A stretch of DNA of 64,000 nt, taken from Deltaproteobacteria bacterium. Lineage in GTDB: Bacteria > Desulfobacterota > Binatia > UBA1149 > JAJCZL01. The DNA lies in NCBI GenBank assembly GCA_029262415.1, contig JAJCZL010000009.1, forward strand, positions 41,557 to 105,556, written 5' to 3'. Every line of letters starts with the position of its first letter. The stretch's first letter is position 1. The notes beneath the pieces were generated by a model. That model was not told the origin of the DNA and did not search any database. It saw nothing but the letters and a program-made list of their open reading frames with translations. Shown in pieces: positions 16,153-25,585 of this stretch. The position numbers were made by a program, and so were the translations under genes.

Positions 16153-17739
16153 GTGAACGCTACTGAAGAACTGCTGCTGATCCTGGCCGACCCGGCCTGC
16201 TACCCCAATCGCCCTGGGTCGGTGGAGATCGTGCAGACCCACATCTCGATCGTCAGCATCGCCGGCGAGTTGGTCTACAAGTTCAAGAAACCGGTGCGGC
16301 TACCGTTTCTCGACTTCTCGACGATCGAGCTACGGCGCCACTACTGCCGCGAAGAAGTGCGGTTGAACCGGCGGTTGTGCCCCGACGTCTACCTCGGCAC
16401 AACCGCACTCGCGCGCACCGCCGACGGACCGCGGCTGGGCACTCCCGGCGCCGACGACGTTACCAACACGATCGACACCGCAGTGGTCATGCGGCGACTG
16501 CCGGCCGATCGGATGCTCGACCAGTTGTTGGTCGAAGGTGCAGTCTCCGCAGTCGAGATCGCAGCACTGGCGCGGATGGTCGCCCGTTTCCACGCCGAGG
16601 CCGCGCGCGGTGCCGCAGTGCGAGCGGCCGGCGCACCCGAGCGGCTGTTGCAGTCGGCACGCGAAAACTTCACCGAGATTGCCGCGCTAGCCGTACACGG
16701 CATGTCGTCCGAACTGCTCAGGGTAATGCAGCAGTTGACCGACGACGATTTCGCGTGGCTGCTGCCGGTGTTGCACGAACGCGCCGACGCCGACCGCGTC
16801 ATCGACGGACACGGCGACCTGCATACGCGTAACGTCTGCATGACCGAGCCGCCCGCGATCTACGACTGCATCGAATTCTCGGCCGTATTCCGTTGCGGCG
16901 ACGTCGCCACCGACATTGCGTTCCTCGACATGGATCTGCGCTATCGCGGCGCGCCTGAGTTGGCGACAGCGTTCGTCGACGCCTACGTCGCGCACAGCGG
17001 TGACAAGGATGTGCTCGGGCTGCTGCCGCCGCTGTCACGCTACCGCGCGATGGTGCGCGCCAAGGTCGCAGCAATGACCGCCTCTGAAGCGGAAATCGAC
17101 TGCGCCGATCGCGACGGCGCACGAAGTAGCGCCGCACGGCACCTGCAACTGGCCGCGGCATCTGCGCTGGAGTCAAAGCTGCGGCGTAAGCAAACTCCAC
17201 TGTGGCTGTTGCTGTGCGGACCACCGGGAAGCGGTAAAAGTTCGCTTGCTGCGCGGCTCCGCTACGGAACGAACTGGCCCTGCTTGGCAACCGACGCGAT
17301 ACGCAAGGAACTGGCCGGCAAAGCGCTGAACGAGCGCCTCAATGCGTCTCACTACAGTGCTGCGTTCTCGGAGCGCACCTACGCAGAACTGCTGCGGCGC
17401 GCAGCCGCGGCACTACGCGGCGGAGTGCCGGTGGTGGTGCTCGACGGCAACTTCCCGACGCCTGATCATCGCTGCACGGCCGCCGCTGCTGCGCGCGCCG
17501 CCGGCGCCGAGTTCGTTTGTCTCTATGTTGACGTCGATGAGGAGACCGGCCGCACTCGAGTCACTACGCGCGCCGAGGATCCACACCGCATCAGCGACGC
17601 CGGCCCCGCTCAATACGACGAACTGCGTGCCCGCTTCGTCGCACCATCGGCGGCCGAGCACATCGCCGTGCATCGGCTCGACGCCACCGGCGCGCTGGCC
17701 GATGTCGCGGCGATAGGGTTCGCACGGCTGCTTGTCTGA
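16153..17739 (+). CDS. Aminoglycoside-phosphotransferase-like / P-loop kinase fusion
   Basis: A 528-aa two-domain protein of the COG2187+COG0645 type. Residues 1-330 are an APH-like kinase domain with the lysine-bearing LVYKFKKPVRLPFLDFST, the catalytic loop DGHGDLHTRNV and the metal site IEFSAVFRCGDVATDIAFLDMD. Residues 350-528 are a P-loop ATPase/kinase with Walker A CGPPGSGKSS (about 356) and a cytidylate/zeta-toxin-like fold. The family is widespread in proteobacteria. Its substrate is not established and it should not be read as a drug-resistance gene. GTG 16153 is the start in this frame. No convincing ribosome site is visible. Confidence 0.82.
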   Translation: MNATEELLLILADPACYPNRPGSVEIVQTHISIVSIAGELVYKFKKPVRLPFLDFSTIELRRHYCREEVRLNRRLCPDVYLGTTALARTADGPRLGTPGADDVTNTIDTAVVMRRLPADRMLDQLLVEGAVSAVEIAALARMVARFHAEAARGAAVRAAGAPERLLQSARENFTEIAALAVHGMSSELLRVMQQLTDDDFAWLLPVLHERADADRVIDGHGDLHTRNVCMTEPPAIYDCIEFSAVFRCGDVATDIAFLDMDLRYRGAPELATAFVDAYVAHSGDKDVLGLLPPLSRYRAMVRAKVAAMTASEAEIDCADRDGARSSAARHLQLAAASALESKLRRKQTPLWLLLCGPPGSGKSSLAARLRYGTNWPCLATDAIRKELAGKALNERLNASHYSAAFSERTYAELLRRAAAALRGGVPVVVLDGNFPTPDHRCTAAAAARAAGAEFVCLYVDVDEETGRTRVTTRAEDPHRISDAGPAQYDELRARFVAPSAAEHIAVHRLDATGALADVAAIGFARLLV

Positions 17740-17842
17740 GCCCGATCTCACGGTTCGTAGTACGGTTTGAGACGGGCTCGAGAATGCCGTATCCAGGATG
17801 TCGTCAAATCGTCAGAAACGATTGACGCAAAGCGAGGTTTTC

Positions 17843-18415
17843 ATGGCTGCTCTCGATCGTGTACCCAGTGTAGTATTCAAGACCAGAGTCCGAGACGATT
17901 CCGTCGAAGGGCCCAACCCCTACCGCTGGCAAGACGTATCTACCGACGAGATCTTCAGCGGCAAGAAGGTCGTGGTGTTCTCGCTGCCCGGCGCTTTCAC
18001 CCCGACTTGCTCGTCCAACCACTTGCCACGCTACGAGGAACTCTACGACGAGTTCAAGGCTCATGGCGTAGATCAGGTAATCTGCGTGTCCGTCAACGAC
18101 GCGTTTGTCATGTTCCAGTGGGGCAAGCAGGTCGGCGCGACCAACGTTTCGCTCTTGCCTGACGGTAACGGCGAGTTCACGCGCAAAATGGGCATGCTCG
18201 TCGATAAATCCAACCTCGGCTTCGGCTATCGCTCGTGGCGTTACTCAATGCTGGTCGACGACGGCCGCATCGAGAAGATCTTCATCGAGCCCAACTTCGC
18301 CGACGTCAGCCCCACCGACCCCTTCGAAGTTTCTGATGCCGATACGATGCTGGCTTACTTAAAAGGGACGAAGTCAGCAGGCCTATCAGCACCGCGCCGA
18401 GATTTCGTCGGCTAG
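17843..18415 (+). CDS. Prx5-type peroxiredoxin
   Basis: A 190-aa thioredoxin-fold peroxidase. The peroxidatic Cys56 lies in [16 protein letters not shown], the characteristic Prx5/AHP-E-like active-site motif, and the conserved Arg follows in the C-terminal half. It reduces hydrogen peroxide and alkyl peroxides using glutathione, glutaredoxin or thioredoxin. No fused glutaredoxin domain is present (hybrid forms are about 245 aa). ATG 17843 has GAGG 7 nt upstream. The longer frame from 17798 adds a basic stretch not seen in the family. It ends 3 bp from the convergent cytochrome gene. Confidence 0.9.
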   Translation: MAALDRVPSVVFKTRVRDDSVEGPNPYRWQDVSTDEIFSGKKVVVFSLPGAFTPTCSSNHLPRYEELYDEFKAHGVDQVICVSVNDAFVMFQWGKQVGATNVSLLPDGNGEFTRKMGMLVDKSNLGFGYRSWRYSMLVDDGRIEKIFIEPNFADVSPTDPFEVSDADTMLAYLKGTKSAGLSAPRRDFVG

Positions 18416-18418
18416 ACC

Positions 18419-19294
18419 TCAGGGCTTTTCTGCTCCTATCTTTGCCAGTGCCTCCTTGCGCGCCTGCTCGGCGATCGAACGGACGGCCGTCAGCTCTTTC
18501 TCGAATGCGTCGAGGTCGAAAGCATGCCAATGGCGAGACGACAAACGCAGTTGGCGTTTGCCCTCATCGATGCGCAGCATGATACGCGCGGCGCACGAAG
18601 AGCCGTCACCCAACAGGCCGACGGCGATGACCGCTTGCTCGAGTTCTCGCTCTGTATCCAAGACATGCTCCAAGGCTTTACGCGCCGCTTCGGCGACCTC
18701 GGGCTTGACGCCCGGGTCGTCGGTGTTGTGGCACAGCGAACAGCGACCGGCGAGCTGCAGCGGATTGACTGAACCGACGTCCATTTCGAAACCGTGACAG
18801 GTGGTGCAGCTTGGCGCCAGACGATCATCCTTGAGCTCTCGGTAGTGTTTGCTGGTAGCGAACTGATCGCTCACGGCCTTGTGGCATTTGCCGCAGGTTT
18901 CGGGGAGGTTCTTGAAATACACTGGACTCTTGGTATCGCGAGACGGCACGATGTCGCGATGGGCGCCGTTCTTGTCGGGATGCTTGGGATCGCCGCCGTG
19001 ACATTTTTCGCAGGTAACGGCTTTCTGACCGTGCACGGCTCCGTACCAATGCAAGAACTGGTCTTGCGCCCAAGGCGCGAACTCCTTAGCGGTTTCAGCG
19101 GTGCGATGGCACGCCACACAGGTGTTGCTCTTCGTCGAGGTCTTTGACGATTCCGCCCGGCAGTTACCGGCGGGTAGGATGAGCGCCACCGAGGCCGCCG
19201 CAAGCACGATGCCGCTGCGCCGCCATGCCGCGCCGACGATGTCAGTAAGGGCCTTCACCACCGTCGTGGCACATTGTGCACTCTGTGTACTCAT
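18419..19294 (-). CDS. Periplasmic five-heme c-type cytochrome
   Basis: A 291-aa exported protein with a hydrophobic signal segment (GIVLAAASVALILPAGNCRA) and five CxxCH heme-attachment motifs: CVACH, CEKCH, CGKCH, CTTCH and CSLCH. Extra His residues are available as distal ligands. The last 90 residues are helical and heme-free. It overlaps the end of the upstream NapC/NirT-like gene, so the two are translationally coupled and probably form an electron-transfer pair. The start is uncertain: ATG 19294 gives an N-region of about 29 residues before the signal helix, whereas GTG 19258, which overlaps the upstream stop more tightly, gives a more normal signal peptide. Confidence 0.82.
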   Translation of the reverse strand: MSTQSAQCATTVVKALTDIVGAAWRRSGIVLAAASVALILPAGNCRAESSKTSTKSNTCVACHRTAETAKEFAPWAQDQFLHWYGAVHGQKAVTCEKCHGGDPKHPDKNGAHRDIVPSRDTKSPVYFKNLPETCGKCHKAVSDQFATSKHYRELKDDRLAPSCTTCHGFEMDVGSVNPLQLAGRCSLCHNTDDPGVKPEVAEAARKALEHVLDTERELEQAVIAVGLLGDGSSCAARIMLRIDEGKRQLRLSSRHWHAFDLDAFEKELTAVRSIAEQARKEALAKIGAEKP

Positions 19295-20765
19295 CGATTT
19301 CCGCCTCGTCGCCGCGATGAAAGAACAGCTGGCCTTTCGCAAAGTCAACGCCGTTCGACGGCGTCGATGACTGGACCAGCACCACGTGACATTTCGTGCA
19401 GGTGTGAAACACCGTCTCTCCTTCGCTGGTCACCAGGCTGTCATTATGGCATCGAAAACATCCCTCTGTGTCACGGTGGCCGATGTTGTCGGGGTATGTA
19501 TCCCAGCGTACGTCCATTTCCGGGAAGAAGTTGTGGCTATAGATGTCTTGTAGGGTTTGGATAGCGGCACCGACAAGATCCCCAGATCCGGCAGCCGGCG
19601 GATTCTCCCTGTAATAAGACGTAAGCGCCTCATCAATCGCTCGTCGTGCGGCCGACTCATCGGCGTACTCCGCTGCCAATACGTAGACGGCCTGTTGCTT
19701 GATGGATGGCAACGCGGGGTTGAGTCGCCCACTGGAAAGGGCGCGGTTGACTGCCACCGCCGGGCTGGTGAACTGATGTGCCGGTCGGCTATGGCAATCA
19801 ACGCAGCCCATCGTGTGGACCGGAAGCTGGGCTAGCTCCTCCGGCGTCGTCGAATCCCTGCGACGTTGGAATACCTTAGTTTTCCCGTCCGGTTCAGTAA
19901 CCTCTATACGAAGAATTTTCGACTTGTCGTCGCCGCCGGCGACGAACTGAACCGTGCGTCCGAGCATCATGTGGTAGTGAATGCCTTCTCCCTCTTCGCC
20001 GCCCGGCTTGATGCCGCCGACGTTGACCAGAAGGCGCAGTTCTGATGGCTCATTGCCCTCGTCGGCTCCGAAGTACTTGTAGATTTTCTCCTTGTAGCCG
20101 ACCCAGCGATCGCGCCAGTGGCATGTCTGACAGGCGGTCGACGGTGTCGGCCGGCTATGGGGCGAGACCCGTACCGGGCGCTCGTATATGCCGGTCGCGA
20201 CGCCCCAAAGTTGTTTGACACCGCGGAGTTTCGCTTCAGCAAAGGATCCGGCGCCCGAGCCGACGTGACACTGAACACACTTGACACGTGCGTGTGGTGA
20301 ATGCTGGTGGGCCGTGTCTTGGGGCCCCATTACCGCGTGACAAGCCCCGCCGCAAAAAGAGTCCGATTCGACGTAGTGCACCGTCTTGTAGGTACCGGCG
20401 CCCAAGGTGCCGAACGCGAGTACCACGGCCGCGACAACGCCGAGAGCGATCCCACGGTCGCGCGCGCGGTGCAGATCCAGCGCTCGAACACCCCATCGCC
20501 TCGGCGGCTTGCCGGCCCGGCGGCGGCGCGCCGTAAGCGCGGCACCTATTAAAGCAACGACAAAAGCGGAGCCTCCGATCAGCGCCAGCAGCACATAGGC
20601 GACACCGAGATAGGCGAGTTCCAGATGCGAAAAGAAGTCGAGCGCGAGCAGCGAGAGGGCAAGGCCCACCGCCAGCAGAGAAACCGCAAAACCGCCGAGG
20701 CTGGTCCAGTTGTAAAAAGCCTCTTCGAGTGGTGCCGCGTTGGGTCGTAAGGACTTCTTATCCAT
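19242..20765 (-). CDS. NapC/NirT-like membrane multiheme cytochrome
   Basis: A 507-aa protein with three N-terminal membrane segments (about 18-42, 48-75 and 105-127) and a large periplasmic part. It carries six CxxCH motifs (CVQCH, CQTCH, CVDCH, CFRCH, CTKCH, CTMCH) and one CGGACH, a CX3CH variant in the position of the first NapC/NrfH heme. Such proteins oxidise quinol and pass electrons to periplasmic reductases or cytochromes. The start ATG 20765 is preferred to the frame opening at 20831 because a good promoter overlaps the extra codons. It is coupled to the five-heme gene and divergent from nifJ. No terminal reductase gene is adjacent, so the final acceptor is unknown. Confidence 0.85.
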   Translation of the reverse strand: MDKKSLRPNAAPLEEAFYNWTSLGGFAVSLLAVGLALSLLALDFFSHLELAYLGVAYVLLALIGGSAFVVALIGAALTARRRRAGKPPRRWGVRALDLHRARDRGIALGVVAAVVLAFGTLGAGTYKTVHYVESDSFCGGACHAVMGPQDTAHQHSPHARVKCVQCHVGSGAGSFAEAKLRGVKQLWGVATGIYERPVRVSPHSRPTPSTACQTCHWRDRWVGYKEKIYKYFGADEGNEPSELRLLVNVGGIKPGGEEGEGIHYHMMLGRTVQFVAGGDDKSKILRIEVTEPDGKTKVFQRRRDSTTPEELAQLPVHTMGCVDCHSRPAHQFTSPAVAVNRALSSGRLNPALPSIKQQAVYVLAAEYADESAARRAIDEALTSYYRENPPAAGSGDLVGAAIQTLQDIYSHNFFPEMDVRWDTYPDNIGHRDTEGCFRCHNDSLVTSEGETVFHTCTKCHVVLVQSSTPSNGVDFAKGQLFFHRGDEAEIDEYTECTMCHDGGEGPY

Positions 20766-20775
20766 GGTCGCGATA

Positions 20776-20804
20776 AGTATAGTGCAACTCTTATACCAAT
20801 CCAA
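20776..20804 (-). promoter_or_regulatory. Sigma70-type promoter of the cytochrome pair, possibly leaderless
   Basis: On the minus strand TTGGAT (20804-20799) is followed after exactly 17 nt by TATACT (20781-20776). Transcription would start near 20769, only a few bases before ATG 20765, leaving no room for a ribosome-binding site. Confidence 0.5.
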
Positions 20805-20938
20805 CTTCAGCGCCGACCCCTCATAACCCAAGCGAATGCCTCATTTGCGTGGAAAGTCTCACTGCAGGGGGAACGTGATTCTCACGTTTGAGAGAGATAG
20901 CATCCGTGCTGACCGAACGGATTCGTGAGGAGACAGGA

Positions 20939-23900
20939 ATGTCGGAGAGACGCAGGATCACCGTAGACGGCAACGAGGCCACCGCCTCAGTAGCCCACCG
21001 CACCAACGAAGTGATCGCTATCTACCCGATCACCCCGTCTTCGAACATGGGCGAAGCGGCCGATGAGTGGGCCGCCGCGGGCAGGAAGAATATCTGGGGA
21101 ACTGTACCCGAGGTTTCCGAGATGCAGTCTGAAGGCGGCGCCGCCGGTGCGGTCCACGGGGCTCTGCAAGCGGGATCACTGAGCACTACGTTCACCGCTT
21201 CGCAAGGGCTGCTGCTGATGATTCCGAATATGTACAAGATCGCCGGCGAACTGACCTCGTTTTGCATGCATGTCGCCGCCCGCTCCGTGGCGACACACGC
21301 GCTGTCGATCTTCGGAGACCATTCCGACGTGATGGCCTGCCGCCAGACCGGGTTCGCGCTGCTGGCGTCCAACTCGGTTCAGGAAGCCCACGACTTCGCG
21401 TGTATCGGACAGGCCGCCACCCTGGAGACCCGGGTCTCGTTCCTACACTTCTTCGACGGCTTCCGGACCTCCCACGAAGTCTCAAAAATCGTCGAACTAT
21501 CCGACGACGACCTGCGCTTCATGATTTCGGACGACCTCGTGAAGAACCACCGGCTGCGCGCGCTGTCGCCCGACCATCCGGTCCTGCGTGGAACCGCGCA
21601 AAACCCGGACGCCTTCTTCCAGGCCAGGGAAGCGTGCAACGTGTTCTACCGCGACTGCCCCGACACCGTGCAAAAGACCATGGACCGGTTCGCCGCTAGG
21701 ACCGGACGGCGCTACAAGTTGTTCGACTACATCGGGCACCCACAAGCGGAGCGCGTCATCGTCATGATGGGCTCCGGCGCCGAGACCACCGAGGAAACGG
21801 TCGAGTACCTGCAGAACACCGGCGAGAAGGTCGGCCTGCTGAAGGTCCGCCTTTACCGCCCGTTCTCTCTCAAGCACTTCGCCGACGCCCTGCCGGCTTC
21901 AGCACGAGCAATTGCAGTTCTCGACCGCACCAAGGAACCGGGTGCGATCGGCGACCCGATGTACCTGGACGTCGTCACCGCACTGCGCGAACTGGAAGAT
22001 GCCGGCCAATCGCCGCTTAAAACCGCTCCGGCGGTGATCGGTGGCCGCTACGGGCTGTCTTCCAAGGAGTTCAACCCGGCGATGGTGAAGGCTGTGTTCG
22101 ACGAACTGGCCAAAGACAAACCGAGAAACCATTTTACGGTCGGGATCGTCGATGACATCACGCACACCTCCCTCGCGGTGGACGCCGACTTCGACATCGA
22201 ACCGGAGAACGTGGTCCGCGGCGTGTTCTTCGGCCTCGGGGCCGACGGCACCGTGGGCGCCAACAAAAACTCCATCAAGATCATCGGCGAAGAAACAGAA
22301 AACTACGCCCAGGGCTACTTCGTCTACGACTCCAAGAAGTCGGGAGCTATCACTATCTCACACCTCCGCTTCGGGCCCGAACCGATCCGTTCAACCTACC
22401 TGATCAAGGAGGCCAATTTCGTTGCCTGCCACCAGTTCGTGTTCCTCGACAAGTACGACATGCTGTCGTACGCGGCACCCGGATCGGTGTTCCTTCTGAA
22501 CGCTCCGTTCTCCAAGGAAGAGGTCTGGGACCAGCTGCCAAAGGAGGTGCAGGTGCAGATTCTGGAGAAGGACCTGCGCTTCTACACCATCGACGCCTAC
22601 GAAGTGGCGCAGGCCACCGGCATGGGCAGCCGGATCAATACCATTATGCAGACCTGCTTCTTCGCGATCTCCGGTGTCATCCCCCGCGAGGAGGCGATCG
22701 CACAGATCAAGAACGCAATCGAGAAAACCTACGGCATCAAGGGCGGCGGGCTCGTTCAGAAGAATTTCGAAGCGGTGGACGCGACCCTCTCCCATCTCCA
22801 CCGGGTCGAGGTTCCCGCTAAGGTCACCAGCGGGCGCTCCCGCCCACCGGTGGTGGCGCCCGAGGCGCCGGATTTCGTCCGCCGGGTGACCGCCGTCATG
22901 CTCGAAGGCAAGGGCGATCTGCTGCCGGTGAGCGCCTTTCCGGTAGACGGTACCTGGCCGCTGGGCACCAGCAGGTGGGAGAAGCGCAACATCGCGCTGG
23001 AGGTACCGATCTGGGACGAGAGCTTCTGCATCCAGTGCAACAAGTGCGCGATGGTCTGCCCCCACGCCGCCATCCGCGCCAAGGTCTACACGGAGGCGAG
23101 CTTGGAGGGAGCGCCCGAAGGGTTCCGGTCGATGGGCTTCAAGGCAAGCGGGTTCCCGGAGTCTTCCTACTCAATCCAGGTCGCGCCGGAAGACTGCACC
23201 GGTTGCGGACTGTGCGTCGAAGTCTGTCCGGCTAAGGACAAAGCGAATCCAAAGCACAAGGCGCTCAATATGGAGTCGCACATGGAACACGTCGAACGCG
23301 AGCGAGAGAGCTACGCGTTCTTTCTCGACATAGCTGAGGCCGACCGCTCGCAGGTCAATCTCGACGTGAAAGGTTCGCAGTTTCTGCAACCGCTGTTCGA
23401 GTACTCCGGCGCCTGTTCCGGCTGCGGCGAGACTCCTTACCTCAAGCTGCTGACCCAATTGTTCGGTGACCGCGCGCTGATCGCCAACGCCACAGGCTGT
23501 TCCTCGATTTACGGCGGCAACCTGCCGACCGCTCCGTACTCCGTGAACTCCGACGGTAGGGGTCCGGCCTGGTCGAACTCGTTGTTCGAAGACAACGCTG
23601 AGTTCGGGTTCGGATTCCGGCTGGCCGTAGACATGCACAACGCGCAGGCCAAGCAGCTACTGCAGCAACTCGGTTCCCGTATCGGCGATACCCTGGTGGA
23701 TGCCCTGTTGAACGCCGACCAACGCGGCGAAGCCGGAATCGCCGCGCAGCGCGAGCGGGTGACGGAGCTGGCCGACAAGCTGGCCGACATCGACGACCCG
23801 CACGCCGTCCGGCTGGCGCTGCTCGCCGATTATCTTGTGAAGAAATCGATCTGGCTGGTCGGCGGCGACGGTTGGGCCTACGACATCGGGTACGGCGGCC

Positions 23901-24523
23901 TCGACCATGTCATGGCCATGAACCGCAACGTGAACATCCTGGTGCTGGACACCGAGGTTTATTCCAACACCGGAGGTCAGCAGTCCAAGGCGACACCGCT
24001 GGGCGCTTCAGCCAAGTTCGCCATTGCCGGTAAGGAGATCCCCAAGAAGGACCTGGGGATGGAAGCGATGAGCTACGGACACGTCTACGTCGCAAAGATC
24101 GCGTTCGGCGCCAAGGATACCCAGACGGTCAAGGCGTTCCTCGAGGCCGACTCCTACGACGGGCCCTCCTTGATCATCGCCTACAGCACCTGCATCGCCC
24201 ACGGCTACAACCTGGTGCGCGGGCTTGATCAGCAGAAGACCGCGGTCAACAGCGGTTACTGGCCGCTGTATCGCTTCGATCCACGTCGCGTCAAAGACGG
24301 TCGGCCGCCGCTTTCCCTGGACTCCGGAAAGCCAAAGGTTCCGGTCTCCGCGTTCATGAGAAACGAGGCGCGTTTCCGCATGGTGGAAAAGACGAACCCG
24401 GAACGCTACGAACAGCTGGCCCGCTTGGCGCAATCCCAGGCCATGCGCCAGTACTCGGTTTACGAGCAACTCTCCGGTATTACCATCCCCAAAACCGAGG
24501 ATCCGGAAGAACCGAAGACCTAA
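20939..24523 (+). CDS. nifJ: Pyruvate:ferredoxin/flavodoxin oxidoreductase
   Basis: A 1194-aa single-chain PFOR, the usual length. It converts pyruvate and CoA to acetyl-CoA and CO2 with reduction of ferredoxin or flavodoxin. Domains in order: the pyrimidine-binding domain (YPITPSSNMGEAADEW near residue 30), domain II, the gamma domain around residue 420 (FFGLGADGTVGANKNSIKII), two ferredoxin-like 4Fe-4S motifs CIQCNKCAMVCP (about 697) and CTGCGLCVEVCP (about 753), then the TPP domain with CSGCGETPY (proximal cluster, about 825), GDGWAYDIGYGGLDH (about 977) and SNTGGQ (about 1010). All key residues look intact. ATG 20939 has AGGAGACAGGA just upstream. The enzyme implies anaerobic or microaerobic metabolism with low-potential electron carriers. 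A DHOD-like gene follows 9 bp downstream. Confidence 0.97.
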   Translation: MSERRRITVDGNEATASVAHRTNEVIAIYPITPSSNMGEAADEWAAAGRKNIWGTVPEVSEMQSEGGAAGAVHGALQAGSLSTTFTASQGLLLMIPNMYKIAGELTSFCMHVAARSVATHALSIFGDHSDVMACRQTGFALLASNSVQEAHDFACIGQAATLETRVSFLHFFDGFRTSHEVSKIVELSDDDLRFMISDDLVKNHRLRALSPDHPVLRGTAQNPDAFFQAREACNVFYRDCPDTVQKTMDRFAARTGRRYKLFDYIGHPQAERVIVMMGSGAETTEETVEYLQNTGEKVGLLKVRLYRPFSLKHFADALPASARAIAVLDRTKEPGAIGDPMYLDVVTALRELEDAGQSPLKTAPAVIGGRYGLSSKEFNPAMVKAVFDELAKDKPRNHFTVGIVDDITHTSLAVDADFDIEPENVVRGVFFGLGADGTVGANKNSIKIIGEETENYAQGYFVYDSKKSGAITISHLRFGPEPIRSTYLIKEANFVACHQFVFLDKYDMLSYAAPGSVFLLNAPFSKEEVWDQLPKEVQVQILEKDLRFYTIDAYEVAQATGMGSRINTIMQTCFFAISGVIPREEAIAQIKNAIEKTYGIKGGGLVQKNFEAVDATLSHLHRVEVPAKVTSGRSRPPVVAPEAPDFVRRVTAVMLEGKGDLLPVSAFPVDGTWPLGTSRWEKRNIALEVPIWDESFCIQCNKCAMVCPHAAIRAKVYTEASLEGAPEGFRSMGFKASGFPESSYSIQVAPEDCTGCGLCVEVCPAKDKANPKHKALNMESHMEHVERERESYAFFLDIAEADRSQVNLDVKGSQFLQPLFEYSGACSGCGETPYLKLLTQLFGDRALIANATGCSSIYGGNLPTAPYSVNSDGRGPAWSNSLFEDNAEFGFGFRLAVDMHNAQAKQLLQQLGSRIGDTLVDALLNADQRGEAGIAAQRERVTELADKLADIDDPHAVRLALLADYLVKKSIWLVGGDGWAYDIGYGGLDHVMAMNRNVNILVLDTEVYSNTGGQQSKATPLGASAKFAIAGKEIPKKDLGMEAMSYGHVYVAKIAFGAKDTQTVKAFLEADSYDGPSLIIAYSTCIAHGYNLVRGLDQQKTAVNSGYWPLYRFDPRRVKDGRPPLSLDSGKPKVPVSAFMRNEARFRMVEKTNPERYEQLARLAQSQAMRQYSVYEQLSGITIPKTEDPEEPKT

Positions 24524-24532
24524 GAGGGCACC

Positions 24533-25531
24533 ATGAACCTGAACAGCAATTACCTCGGGCTCAAACTCGACCACCCGCTCATGGCGGGCGCTTCGCCGCT
24601 CTCGGCCGACCGGGATTCGGTCCGGCGCCTGGAAGACGCCGGCGCAGCTGCGATCGTGCTGCCCTCTCTGTTCGAGGAACAGATCGAGAATGAGGAGAAC
24701 TCCTCGGCCCGCTACCTGGACGCCCACGACAACTTCACAGCGGAGGCCTCCAGCTTCGCGCCGTCAATCAACCGGGACGTTTTCCGCCTCGGCCCCGAAG
24801 AGTACCTCGAGCACCTGCGCTGGACGAAAGAGAATGTATCGGTGCCGGTGATTGGTTCTCTGAACGGCACGTCGTTGGGGGGTTGGCTGGAGTATGCCTC
24901 CTTGATGGAGCAGGCCGGCGCCGACGCCATGGAGCTGAACCTGTACGAGATGGCCTGCGACCCCAACCAGAGCGGCAGCAACAAGGAGAGCGACGCCCTG
25001 GAGATCCTCAAGGCGGTCAAGTCTAAGGTGAAACTACCAGTGGCGTTAAAGCTCTCGCCTTTCTATTCTTCGCTGCCCCACTTCGCCGGTCTGCTGGAGG
25101 CGGCGGGCGCCGATGGGCTGGTTCTCTTCAATCGTTTTTACCAGGCCGACCTCGATATCGAGAATCTCGAGGTGACCCGCATCCTGCATCTTTCCGATTC
25201 TTCGGAACTGCTCCTGCGGCTGCGCTGGCTGGCGGTTCTCTCCCCCACGTTCAAGGGATCCCTTGCGGCCACCGGCGGGGTGCACCACGTCCACGACGTG
25301 GTCAAGGCGGTGATGTGCGGCGCGCACGCGGTACAGGTCGTCGCCGCGCTGCTGCGCGAAGGTCCCGGCTACCTGGCGACCTTGCGGACCTGCCTCGCGC
25401 AATGGCTTGAAGAACACGAATACGAATCGCTCGAGCAGATGTGCGGCAGCATGAACCTGTCACGCTGCCCCAACCCCGAGGAGTACGAGCGCACTAACTA
25501 CGTGCACATACTGCAGACCTGGCAGGTCTAG
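24533..25531 (+). CDS. Dihydroorotate dehydrogenase-like flavoprotein
   Basis: A 332-aa TIM-barrel protein of the dihydroorotate dehydrogenase superfamily. It has the N-terminal YLGLKLDHPLMAGASPLS, an FMN/phosphate region ATGGVHHVHDVVKAVMCGA, and VALKLSPFYSSLP where true PyrD proteins carry their active-site loop (KxxP/SPN). The catalytic Ser/Cys loop is not clearly recognisable. This subgroup is commonly found directly downstream of nifJ, as here (9-bp spacing). Known family context therefore points to a PFOR-linked redox role and not to pyrimidine synthesis. The exact reaction is not established. Confidence 0.85.
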   Translation: MNLNSNYLGLKLDHPLMAGASPLSADRDSVRRLEDAGAAAIVLPSLFEEQIENEENSSARYLDAHDNFTAEASSFAPSINRDVFRLGPEEYLEHLRWTKENVSVPVIGSLNGTSLGGWLEYASLMEQAGADAMELNLYEMACDPNQSGSNKESDALEILKAVKSKVKLPVALKLSPFYSSLPHFAGLLEAAGADGLVLFNRFYQADLDIENLEVTRILHLSDSSELLLRLRWLAVLSPTFKGSLAATGGVHHVHDVVKAVMCGAHAVQVVAALLREGPGYLATLRTCLAQWLEEHEYESLEQMCGSMNLSRCPNPEEYERTNYVHILQTWQV

Positions 25532-25585
25532 AGGGGTTCTATCGACGCAATGGGGCGGGCGTGGCACACTCGGCGCACGCCCCTC

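Noticed and set aside
16153..17739. Aminoglycoside-resistance gene from the APH motif
   Set aside because: The APH-like domain is fused to a P-loop kinase in a common housekeeping-type family, so resistance is not supported.
24533..25531. pyrD, pyrimidine biosynthesis dihydroorotate dehydrogenase
   Set aside because: The position directly after nifJ and the divergent active-site loop fit the PFOR-associated DHOD-like subgroup better, and no pyr genes are near.
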